The translations under genes and the position numbers were made by a program. From the NCBI GenBank assembly GCA_902766985.1, contig CACXFP010000107.1, positions 1 through 6,334 of the forward strand: a DNA stretch of 6,334 bases, given 5' to 3'. The notes under the pieces were generated by a model. That model did not search any database. It worked only from the letters and a program-made list of their open reading frames with translations, and was not told the origin of the DNA. Source of the stretch: an uncultured Bacteroidia bacterium. Its GTDB lineage: Bacteria > Bacteroidota > Bacteroidia > Bacteroidales > UBA932. The stretch's first letter is position 1, and every line of letters starts with the position of its first letter. This document shows positions 1 through 6,334 of the stretch, piece by piece.

Positions 1-1
1 C

Positions 2-1204
2 CTCATCGATGCCTTGGTACGCAGGGCTGACCGCGGTGAGATCCGTGACGTAAGGTTCCACCATTTCCACACGGAAGGCCCCGCCCCTTATTCCAACCCT
101 GAATATACCGGTATATTCTTTGATCAGGGATTCTTCATCGGCCCCAACGTGAGAGCGGACGTCAACGCCGGCTACGCCGACTATCTCCCCGTTCATCTCG
201 GTGAATCCCAGAAGCTTTACCGCGCCGGCATCCTCCCCTGCGACGTCGCCATGGTCCAGGTGTCCCTCCCCGACGAAAACGGATTCGTCTCCCTAGGGAC
301 CTCGGTTGACGCCTCGGTGGGGGCTGTTGAAGTGGCGAAGACCGCCATTGCCGTGGTCAATCCGCACGTACCGTTCTCATATGGAGACCTGATTCCGCTT
401 GAAAGGTTCGACTACGTGGTAAAGGATGACACCCCTCTCATTACAAAGGACTTTGCAGAGCCCACACCCACGGAAGTGCTCATAGGGAAGAACTGTGCCG
501 AACTGGTGCCCGACGGAGCCTGCATCCAGATGGGAATCGGAGCGCTTCCGAACGCCCTCGCCGGCCAGCTCAGGAACCACAGGAACCTCGGCCTTCACAC
601 GGAAATGTTCGCCGACGGCCTGCTCAGGCTCATCAAGGCGGGAGTCATCAACGGGTCCTGCAAGAAGATAGACACCGGCAAGGTCGTTGCCTCCTTCCTT
701 CTCGGAAGCCAGGAAGTCTATGACTTCATCGATCATAATCCGATGGTGCAGATGAGGGATATCAAATATACGAACGACCCATGGGTCATCGCCCGGAACC
801 CCAACATGATGGCTATCAATTCCGCAACGGAGGTGGACCTCACCGGCCAGATAAGCGCGGACTCCATCGGCACCCGCATCTTCTCCGGCACCGGCGGGCA
901 GCTTGAATTCGTCAAGGGAGCGACGATGTCGGAAGGCGGCAAGTCTGTCACCGCATTCGCCTCCAGGACAAAGAACGGAAAGACCAAGATCGTTCCCATC
1001 CTGAACCCGGGAGCCGGAGTGGTCACCCCCCGGGCCGACGCCCACTGGATCGTCACCGAATACGGAGCTGTGGACCTCACCGGCAAATCCCTGCAGGAAA
1101 GGGCTAAACTACTGATAAGCATCGCCCATCCCGACGACCGTGAAGTCCTCGACCGCGCAGCCTTCGAGCGCTTCGGGCCCAACTACCGCAACCTGAGCAT
1201 ATAA
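2..1204 (+). CDS. Acetyl-CoA hydrolase/transferase family protein (4-hydroxybutyrate or butyryl-CoA:acetate CoA-transferase type), 5' end missing
   Basis: The frame is already open at the left edge (codons from position 2), so the true start is upstream. About 400 residues are present and relatives are about 430 long, so roughly 30 N-terminal residues are missing. The TTG at 14 is internal, not a start. Numbering from that codon, a CoA-binding glycine motif GIGALPNA lies at 174-181. The motif LHTEMFADG follows, with its glutamate (residue 197, codon 602-604) matching the catalytic Glu that forms the glutamyl-CoA thioester in this family. GTGGQLEF is at 292-299, and the conserved end VTEYGAVDLTGKSL precedes a typical AHPDDREVL tail. 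The family moves CoA between acyl-CoA and acetate or another acid in the cytoplasm during fermentation, for example in amino-acid or butyrate metabolism in Bacteroidetes. The exact substrate cannot be read from sequence. Family confidence is high; upstream partners are outside the window. It ends in TAA, converging on the glycoside hydrolase gene. Confidence 0.93.
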   Translation, partial: LIDALVRRADRGEIRDVRFHHFHTEGPAPYSNPEYTGIFFDQGFFIGPNVRADVNAGYADYLPVHLGESQKLYRAGILPCDVAMVQVSLPDENGFVSLGTSVDASVGAVEVAKTAIAVVNPHVPFSYGDLIPLERFDYVVKDDTPLITKDFAEPTPTEVLIGKNCAELVPDGACIQMGIGALPNALAGQLRNHRNLGLHTEMFADGLLRLIKAGVINGSCKKIDTGKVVASFLLGSQEVYDFIDHNPMVQMRDIKYTNDPWVIARNPNMMAINSATEVDLTGQISADSIGTRIFSGTGGQLEFVKGATMSEGGKSVTAFASRTKNGKTKIVPILNPGAGVVTPRADAHWIVTEYGAVDLTGKSLQERAKLLISIAHPDDREVLDRAAFERFGPNYRNLSI

Positions 1205-1227
1205 TACATCTTATACCCACCAATATA

Positions 1228-1291
1228 CCATCGGAGGCTTAAGTTCCGGCATCGCTGAAAAAAGCGAACCGGAATCTTAAGCCTCCGATGG
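1228..1291. terminator. Long intergenic hairpin between convergent genes, possible bidirectional terminator
   Basis: A 64-base inverted repeat fills much of the 103-base gap between the two stop codons. The outer stem is 16 perfect base pairs (1228-1243 with 1276-1291). A one-base bulge (T1275) is followed by 6 perfect pairs (1244-1249 with 1269-1274). A small internal loop then leads to 5 pairs (1252-1256 with 1263-1267) closed by the loop GAAAAA. No T-run follows the stem on either strand, so it is not a textbook intrinsic terminator. Its position and symmetry suit a shared 3'-end structure that stops or protects both transcripts. It could instead be a copy of an interspersed palindromic repeat. 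The structure is certain; the function is inferred. Confidence 0.6.
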
Positions 1292-1307
1292 CTGAATGCC
1301 AGGGAAT

Positions 1308-3203
1308 CTAGTCTTTCAGGGAAGCGATGACATCCTGGTTGACGTCATGCAGCCTGGCCTCATCCATCTTGATAACCTTGCGGTCATAGGTCATGAGACC
1401 GTTCACCTCGCCCTCGACATCGGTGGTCTGGGTATATACGGCAGCAGCGCACCCGTATCCGATAAGGGCTTTCAGCTGGCCGGCGAAGTTGGTATATTCC
1501 TTCAACACCTCTTCCCCGTCCTTGTACTGCACATAGCCCCAGTTCCTGTCCGACTGCCAGAGGTGCCCCTTCAGAGGGAGACCTATGCCGCCATACTCGC
1601 CGAGGACATTGATCATATCGAAATCCCAGAAATTCATCCAAGGTTCGGGATAATGGTGGCAGTCGATGATGTCACCTATCTTGGATTCATCCCTTGTCAT
1701 GCCGTTTTCCCTCTTGCGGGTGTACCAGTTGCCTCCCGAAGCCATGTTGATGAGCCTGGTAGGATCCTGTTCACGGGTAAAGTCAACGGCGGCTGCAGTA
1801 TTGAACTGGGCCCAAGCCTCGTTGAAAGGAACCCAGACGACGATGCACTGGAACTTGTTCAGCTGGGCGATGATTTCCTTCCACTCCTTGTAATAATTAT
1901 CCTTTGCTGCCCTGGAAGCGCGCACGTCTTCGCCTCGGTTGTAAGTCCATGTATCCCAGCGATTTCCGTCATGATCACAGAAGGAAGGCATGTCCTGCCA
2001 TACAAGGATGCCGTATTTGTCGCAGTAGTAATACCAGCGGGAAGGTTCCACCTTGATATGCTTGCGGATCATGTTGTAACCGAAGTCCCTGGTTTTTATG
2101 ACGTCAAACTCGAGGGCCTCATCGGTGGGAGCGGTATAGAGCCCGTCTGGCCACCATCCCTGGTCCAGAGGTCCGAACTGGAAGAGGGACCTGTCGTTGA
2201 GTGCCATCCTCTTGCGGCCATCGGCATCCTTTTTCGCGGAGATCTTCCTGAGAGCGGTGTATCCGAGGACCTCATCCACGGTCCTGCCACCCCTCTCGAG
2301 GGTGATCTTCAGGCCATAGAGGTAAGGGCAGTCAGGAGACCACAGCACGGCGCCGGGAATGACCACTTTGATCGGCTCGCCAGCCGCAGCTGCGGTTTCA
2401 GCCACCACGGGACCAGCGCCTTTCTCGGGATCATATCCCACGCCGCCGCCGATGACAGCAACCTTCACCTTGTCCCCGGCCTTAGCCCCGCACACATCGA
2501 CATCCAGGCAGACCGAACCTTCCGCTATATCGGAAACAACATTGTAATCAGCAACATAGGCTTCGGGTACAGCCTCCAGCCACACTGTCTGCCAGATTCC
2601 GGATACCGCCGTATACCATATCCCTGAAGGATTGGATACCTGCTTTCCGCGAGGCTGGATATCGTTGTCAGTCCCATCCAGGACCTTTACCACGAGTTCC
2701 TGGACTCCGCTCTTCCCGAGGGCTGAGGTTATGTCATATGAGAAATGGGTGTATCCTCCGGTATGTGTTCCCATCTCCTTGCCGTTTACCCAGACTTGGG
2801 CAGACCAGTCCACGGCCTCGAAATTCAGGATGACCTTCTTTCCTTTCCACTGGGAAGGCACCCTGAAGGTAGTCCTGTACCACAGGGCGTCATTGTCGGT
2901 GAATGTCCTGCCGACTCCTGAAAGGGAGGACTCGACACAGAAAGGGACGAGTATCTTTCCGTCAGCTCTGGATGGCCTGGCCTCACCTTTCCCGGTAATG
3001 GCATAGTCCCACAGACCGTTCAGATTGAGCCAGTTCCCTCGGACAAGCTGAGGCCTGGGATACTCCGGGAGAACATTGGAGGGAGAGACCTCCTCCGCCC
3101 ATTTCGTCCTGATATGGTCTCCGGCAGGAGACCAGTCCTGTGCAGAAAGGATCCCTGAAAAAGCAAGGGATACTGCAAGTAATGAAGCAATTCTGATTCT
3201 CAT
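1308..3203 (-). CDS. Secreted glycoside hydrolase family 2 enzyme (beta-galactosidase/beta-glucuronidase superfamily)
   Basis: This is a complete 631-residue protein. Residues 1-21 form a signal peptide (MRIRIAS, a hydrophobic stretch, then LSA before Gln22). There is no lipobox cysteine, so it is probably a soluble periplasmic or secreted enzyme. The domain order is typical of GH2: a jelly-roll sugar-binding domain at about 51-215 (NGLWDYAI, then NPSGIWYTAVSGIWQTVWLE), an Ig-like domain at about 217-320, and a TIM barrel from about 325 to the end. The acid/base Glu462 sits in VPFNEAW (codon 1820-1818) and the nucleophile Glu536 in GEYGG (codon 1598-1596). Arg380 and His382 of NMIRKH and the WQDMP strand are also present, so it looks active. 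It should cleave a beta-linked galactoside, glucuronide or related sugar by a retaining mechanism; the substrate cannot be assigned. It lacks the extra C-terminal domains of the large LacZ-type enzymes. No SusC/SusD genes are in the window, so membership of a polysaccharide utilisation locus is not supported. The ATG at 3203 is chosen because it gives the signal peptide; it lacks a clear Shine-Dalgarno site. Confidence 0.95.
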   Translation of the reverse strand: MRIRIASLLAVSLAFSGILSAQDWSPAGDHIRTKWAEEVSPSNVLPEYPRPQLVRGNWLNLNGLWDYAITGKGEARPSRADGKILVPFCVESSLSGVGRTFTDNDALWYRTTFRVPSQWKGKKVILNFEAVDWSAQVWVNGKEMGTHTGGYTHFSYDITSALGKSGVQELVVKVLDGTDNDIQPRGKQVSNPSGIWYTAVSGIWQTVWLEAVPEAYVADYNVVSDIAEGSVCLDVDVCGAKAGDKVKVAVIGGGVGYDPEKGAGPVVAETAAAAGEPIKVVIPGAVLWSPDCPYLYGLKITLERGGRTVDEVLGYTALRKISAKKDADGRKRMALNDRSLFQFGPLDQGWWPDGLYTAPTDEALEFDVIKTRDFGYNMIRKHIKVEPSRWYYYCDKYGILVWQDMPSFCDHDGNRWDTWTYNRGEDVRASRAAKDNYYKEWKEIIAQLNKFQCIVVWVPFNEAWAQFNTAAAVDFTREQDPTRLINMASGGNWYTRKRENGMTRDESKIGDIIDCHHYPEPWMNFWDFDMINVLGEYGGIGLPLKGHLWQSDRNWGYVQYKDGEEVLKEYTNFAGQLKALIGYGCAAAVYTQTTDVEGEVNGLMTYDRKVIKMDEARLHDVNQDVIASLKD

Positions 3204-3238
3204 ATTAGGTATAGTGTGTTATTGATTGTCCGGTATCA

Positions 3239-3246
3239 CAAATATA
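3239..3246 (-). promoter_or_regulatory. Candidate Bacteroidetes -7 promoter box for the GH2 gene
   Basis: Read on the minus strand this is TATATTTG, an exact match to the TAnnTTTG -7 box used by the Bacteroidetes primary sigma factor. It ends 35 bases before the GH2 ATG, giving an expected leader of about 28-30 bases. I see no convincing -33 TTTG element about 20 bases upstream, so the call rests on the -7 match and its position. Confidence 0.5.
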
Positions 3247-3292
3247 CGCAATAAAAGGGGAGATTCTGGCATATTATCCGGATTTTATTTCA

Positions 3293-3300
3293 TATTTTTG
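3293..3300 (+). promoter_or_regulatory. Candidate Bacteroidetes -7 promoter box for the cstA/HerA-like unit
   Basis: TATTTTTG matches the Bacteroidetes -7 consensus TAnnTTTG and ends 31 bases before the cstA ATG, predicting a short leader of about 25 bases. The only -33-like sequence is a weak TTCTGG at 3264-3269. A run of A/T-rich sequence just upstream supports promoter location. It faces away from the GH2 promoter candidate, about 46 bases apart. Confidence 0.5.
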
Positions 3301-3331
3301 TAAGAACTGACATAATACCGGCAGGACTTCC

Positions 3332-4813
3332 ATGATATCATTTCTTCTGAGCGTTCTGGCCCTGATCCTGGGCTACATCTTCTACGGAGGTTTCATCTCC
3401 AGGGTCTTCGGTCCCAAGCCATCCCGGCCCACACCCGCCGTCACGAAGGCGGACGGGGTGGACTTCATACCCATGCCGACATGGAAGGTCTTCATGATCC
3501 AGTTCCTCAACATAGCGGGCACAGGTCCTATCTTCGGAGCTATCATGGGCGCCAAGTTCGGTCCGTCCGCATACCTGTGGATCGTGTTCGGCTGCATCTT
3601 CGCAGGAGCCGTCCACGACTATTTTTCCGGAATGATGTCCATCCGCCACGGCGGGGCCGGACTTCCGGACCTGGTCGGTATCTACCTCGGTCCCAGGGCC
3701 AAGCGGATCATGCTGGTCTTCTCGGTCCTGCTTCTCCTGCTGGTAGGGGCCGTGTTCGTGTACTCCCCCTCCATCATCCTCGGGGATATGGCTCCGGTCG
3801 GAGGAGGAGGCCGGACGTCCATGTTGTTCTGGGCCGGTATAATATTCATATATTACATTCTCGCGACCCTGCTCCCCATCGACAAGATTATCGGGAAAAT
3901 CTATCCCGTCTTCGCGATAGCCCTGATTTTCATGGCCCTGGCACTGATGGCCGGCCTGATAGCCAAATGGCCTTCCCTGCCGGAATTCTGGGATGGCCTC
4001 CAAAACAGGGCTCCAAGCGTCGGAGTCAACGGCCAGAGCATTTTCCCCTGCCTTTTCATTACGATCGCCTGCGGGGCCATAAGCGGCTTCCACGCCACCC
4101 AGAGTCCCATGATGGCAAGGTGCATCAGGAACGAAAAGCTCGGCAGGCCGGTCTTCTACGGATCGATGATAACCGAAGGACTCGTAGCCCTTATCTGGGC
4201 CGCGGTTTCATCTTATTTCTTCTTTGACGGAGGTGCGGCTGAAGTCGGTTCATCCATAAGTGCACAGGCCCCGGAAGTGGTTACAAAGGTTTCCAGGGGC
4301 TGGCTGGGCATTTTCGGAGGGATTCTAGCCTTGCTCGGCGTAGTCGCAGCCCCGATAACCAGCGGAGACACGGCCCTGAGGAGCGCCCGTCTTATCTCCG
4401 CCGATTTCCTGAAAATCGACCAGAAGCGTGTGCGCAACAGGCTTCTCACCTGCCTTCCCATCTTCATCGCCGTCGCCCTCCTGCTCAGGTTCAACATGTC
4501 GGACGCCCAGGGATTCAACAAGATATGGGGCTGGTTCGGATGGGCGAACCAGGCTCTCTCCGTCTTCATGCTCTGGACCGCAACAATCTATCTGTCGAAG
4601 AGGAAGAAGGGGAAATACTACATTCTCACCCTGATTCCCTCTTCTTTCATGACCTCGGTCGTGACCACCTTCTTCTTCGTATCAAAGACACACCTGCTGC
4701 CCTCCTCGTGGACATCCTTCCTCGGAGTCGCGACGTTCCTCGCCTCACTGGTGCTGTTTGACCTGTGGAGGATACGCAGGACCAGGATATTGAAAATGAA
4801 ATCAACAAAATAA
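3332..4813 (+). CDS. cstA: Carbon starvation protein CstA family transporter (peptide/pyruvate permease), short form
   Basis: This is a complete 493-residue polytopic inner-membrane protein. An N-terminal membrane helix (1-22) is followed by the conserved DGVDFIPM (41-48) and IAGTGPIFGAIMGAKFG (61-77), both diagnostic of CstA. Further hydrophobic segments lie at about 80-97, 125-148, 163-181, 190-211, 236-251, 277-298, 323-344, 371-385, 404-421, 429-450 and 460-478. Other family motifs are SGFHATQSPM (251-260), SGDTALRSARL (344-354) and WGWFGWANQ (399-407), and the C-terminus is basic. E. coli CstA and BtsT, which take up peptides or pyruvate when carbon is short, are about 700 residues, so this is a compact version. 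Substrate is unproven: peptides, pyruvate or a similar small carbon source. A weak AGGA (3323-3326) precedes the ATG by five bases and a -7 box lies 31 bases upstream. The gene ends in tandem TAATAA stops, 7 bases before the next start, which suggests co-transcription. Confidence 0.94.
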   Translation: MISFLLSVLALILGYIFYGGFISRVFGPKPSRPTPAVTKADGVDFIPMPTWKVFMIQFLNIAGTGPIFGAIMGAKFGPSAYLWIVFGCIFAGAVHDYFSGMMSIRHGGAGLPDLVGIYLGPRAKRIMLVFSVLLLLLVGAVFVYSPSIILGDMAPVGGGGRTSMLFWAGIIFIYYILATLLPIDKIIGKIYPVFAIALIFMALALMAGLIAKWPSLPEFWDGLQNRAPSVGVNGQSIFPCLFITIACGAISGFHATQSPMMARCIRNEKLGRPVFYGSMITEGLVALIWAAVSSYFFFDGGAAEVGSSISAQAPEVVTKVSRGWLGIFGGILALLGVVAAPITSGDTALRSARLISADFLKIDQKRVRNRLLTCLPIFIAVALLLRFNMSDAQGFNKIWGWFGWANQALSVFMLWTATIYLSKRKKGKYYILTLIPSSFMTSVVTTFFFVSKTHLLPSSWTSFLGVATFLASLVLFDLWRIRRTRILKMKSTK

Positions 4814-4820
4814 TAACGAA

Positions 4821-6334
4821 ATGCTCGACAAAGAAAGAGGGCTGTACATAGCCCACAGCGACAACGGTCCGATCAGCATGATCGGCAAGATGGCAAACAG
4901 GCACGGACTCGTATGCGGAGCCACCGGTACCGGAAAGACCGTCACCCTCCAGGTCCTGGCCGAGACTTTCTGCCAAGCCGGCGTTCCCTGCTTCATGGCC
5001 GACATGAAGGGGGACCTCTCCGGAATAAGCCAGGCTGGCAAGACCAGCTCTTTCATCGAAAAGAGGATGCCTGAATTCGGAATCGAGAATCCCCAGTTCC
5101 AGGGATGTCCGGTGAGGTTCTTCGACGTCTTCGGAGAGCAGGGACACCCCATGAGGGCCACGATTTCCGACCTCGGCCCGATGCTCCTGGCCAGGCTCCT
5201 TGAACTCAATGACGTGCAGACCGGAATCCTGAACATAGTCTTCAGGATCGCCGACGACGAAGGCCTGCTTCTGATCGACATGAAGGATCTCCGCGCGATG
5301 CTCGACTTCGTGTCCAGGCATGCCGCCGAGTACAGGTCCACATACGGCAACATCACCACAGCCAGCATCGGCTCCATCCAGAGGGCCCTCCTCGCCCTCG
5401 ACAGCGAAGGGGCTGACAAGTTCTTCGGAGAACCGGCTTTCGACGTCCTCGACCTTCTCCAGACCGAAGGCGGCAAGGGTATCATGAACGTCCTCGCGGC
5501 CGACAAGCTGATGCTCAAGCCGAAACTCTACTCCACCTTCCTGCTGTGGATGATGTCGGACCTCTACGAGAAGCTTCCCGAGGTCGGCGACCTGGAATAT
5601 CCCAAGCTGGTGTTCTTCTTCGACGAAGCCCATATGCTGTTCGACGGGACGTCCAATGCCATGGTATCCAAGATCGAGCAGATCATCAGGCTCATCCGGA
5701 GCAAGGGAGTGGGCATCTATTTCGTCACCCAGTACCCTACCGACGTTCCCGAATCCATCCTCGGCCAGCTAGCCAACAAGGTCGAGCATGCCCTCCGCTC
5801 CTATACCCCCAAGGACCAGAAGGCCGTACGGGCCGCAGCCGAGTCTTTCAGGTCCAATCCCGCATTTGACACGGCGGAGGCCATTTCATCCCTGGGTACC
5901 GGTGAAGCCCTTGTATCATTCCTCGATGAAAAGGGTGCTCCCAATATCGTGGAAAGGGCGAAGATCCTGTTCCCCCTCAGCCAGATCGGTGCCATCACAG
6001 AAGGCCAGAGGCTCGATGCTATCAAGCAGTCACGCCTTTATGGTAAATACGACACTATGGTCGACCGCGAAAGCGCTTTCGAGGTCTTGCTGAAACAGGC
6101 AGAGGAGCAGGTCGCGGAAGAAGAGATTAAAGCAGGGAAAGAAGAGAAGGGATCGAAGGCGAAAACTGCAAAGAAGGGACTCGGGGCGAAGGTTCTCAAG
6201 GCAGTGGTGACTGCTCTCACAGCCAGCGTGGCCACCACCCTCGGTTCTGCAGTATCCAATTCGATTACAGGCAAAAAGTCGAAGACCTCCACCAAGGCGG
6301 CAGCCGGCAAGGCTGTGAAAAACGCCACCTCCGC
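4821..6334 (+). CDS. HerA-like ATPase of the YjgR/DUF853 family, 3' end cut by window
   Basis: An ATG at 4821 opens a frame with no stop through 504 codons to the right edge; E. coli YjgR is about 500 residues, so only a short tail should be missing. The protein begins with a short strand region and NRHGLVCGATGTGKT, whose Walker A GATGTGKT spans residues 33-40 (Lys39). Family-specific stretches follow: DMKGDLSG, FGEQGHPMRATISDLGP and FRIADDEGLLLIDMKDLRA. Walker B is LVFFFDEAH at 263-271 (Asp268, Glu269). A sensor-like VTQ is at 302-304, and HALRSYTPKDQKA at 323-335 contains a candidate arginine finger (Arg326). GTGEALVSFLD and VDRESAFE (414-421) close the core. A charged segment and a lysine/alanine-rich tail (about 434-504) follow. 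The HerA/FtsK superfamily contains ring-forming DNA translocases, but the role of the YjgR branch is poorly defined. It starts 7 bases after cstA without a Shine-Dalgarno site, within an A-rich leader, so it is probably translated from the same transcript. No NurA nuclease is seen nearby. Confidence 0.93.
   Translation, partial: MLDKERGLYIAHSDNGPISMIGKMANRHGLVCGATGTGKTVTLQVLAETFCQAGVPCFMADMKGDLSGISQAGKTSSFIEKRMPEFGIENPQFQGCPVRFFDVFGEQGHPMRATISDLGPMLLARLLELNDVQTGILNIVFRIADDEGLLLIDMKDLRAMLDFVSRHAAEYRSTYGNITTASIGSIQRALLALDSEGADKFFGEPAFDVLDLLQTEGGKGIMNVLAADKLMLKPKLYSTFLLWMMSDLYEKLPEVGDLEYPKLVFFFDEAHMLFDGTSNAMVSKIEQIIRLIRSKGVGIYFVTQYPTDVPESILGQLANKVEHALRSYTPKDQKAVRAAAESFRSNPAFDTAEAISSLGTGEALVSFLDEKGAPNIVERAKILFPLSQIGAITEGQRLDAIKQSRLYGKYDTMVDRESAFEVLLKQAEEQVAEEEIKAGKEEKGSKAKTAKKGLGAKVLKAVVTALTASVATTLGSAVSNSITGKKSKTSTKAAAGKAVKNATS

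Noticed and set aside
14..16. TTG at position 14 as the true start of the CoA-transferase
   Set aside because: The same frame is open upstream to the window edge (LIDA precedes it), and the family has about 30 more N-terminal residues, so this codon is internal.
1228..1291. An integron attC-like site or MITE
   Set aside because: No cassette arrangement, integrase or clear target-site duplication flanks the hairpin, and its stems are too perfect and symmetrical for attC. A 3'-end structure or interspersed repeat is the simpler reading.
1296..2627. A 443-codon plus-strand open frame opposite the GH2 gene
   Set aside because: It lies wholly antisense to a gene with an intact signal peptide, GH2 domains and both catalytic residues. 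Its translation resembles no family I know and is a by-product of the G/C-rich codon use of the real gene.
3481..4227. A 248-codon plus-strand frame within cstA
   Set aside because: It is arginine- and proline-rich, typical of an out-of-frame reading of a membrane-protein gene, and lies wholly inside the CstA frame, which carries all the family motifs.
4647..5633. A 328-codon minus-strand open frame across the end of cstA and the first half of the HerA-like gene
   Set aside because: It overlaps two well-recognised plus-strand genes, has no recognisable domain and no promoter or start context. It is an antisense shadow.
4821..6334. A HerA-based anti-phage defence module (HerA with Sir2, DUF4297 or NurA partner)
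   Set aside because: The ATPase matches the stand-alone YjgR/DUF853 branch along its length. No nuclease or NADase partner is visible and the upstream neighbour is a transporter, so defence is not supported.

Overview
The window looks like chromosomal DNA from a member of the Bacteroidetes, most likely Bacteroidales. Three things point there. The glycoside hydrolase and the CstA-type transporter resemble Bacteroidetes versions (from memory, no search run). Start codons lack strong Shine-Dalgarno sites and sit behind A/T-rich leaders. The one divergent intergenic region carries the Bacteroidetes -7 box TAnnTTTG on both strands. The genes are rich in G/C at third codon positions and use AGG often for arginine, which fits one of the higher-GC gut or rumen lineages. 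The genus cannot be told from this sequence.

Layout: (1) Positions 2-1204, plus strand, hold the 3' part of an acetyl-CoA hydrolase/transferase-family CoA-transferase (4-hydroxybutyrate/butyryl-CoA:acetate type); its start lies before the window. (2) Positions 1205-1307 are the gap between two convergent genes and contain a long, near-perfect hairpin (1228-1291). (3) Positions 1308-3203, minus strand, encode a complete, exported glycoside hydrolase family 2 enzyme with both catalytic glutamates. (4) Positions 3204-3331 are a compact divergent promoter region. (5) Positions 3332-4813, plus strand, encode a complete, short-form CstA-family membrane transporter. (6) Seven bases later, from 4821 to the right edge, an open frame without a stop encodes a YjgR/DUF853-type HerA-like ATPase, complete except for its last few residues.

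Functionally the window is a metabolic neighbourhood: CoA-ester exchange in fermentation, periplasmic sugar release, and uptake of peptides or small carbon compounds, followed by a DNA-translocase-like ATPase of unclear role that is probably co-transcribed with the transporter. I see no mobile element, CRISPR array, RNA gene or defence cluster, and no clear case for a new multi-gene system. The items most worth a second look are the intergenic hairpin, the tight cstA/HerA-like pairing, the divergent promoter with its small inverted repeat, and the unusual lysine/alanine-rich tail of the ATPase.
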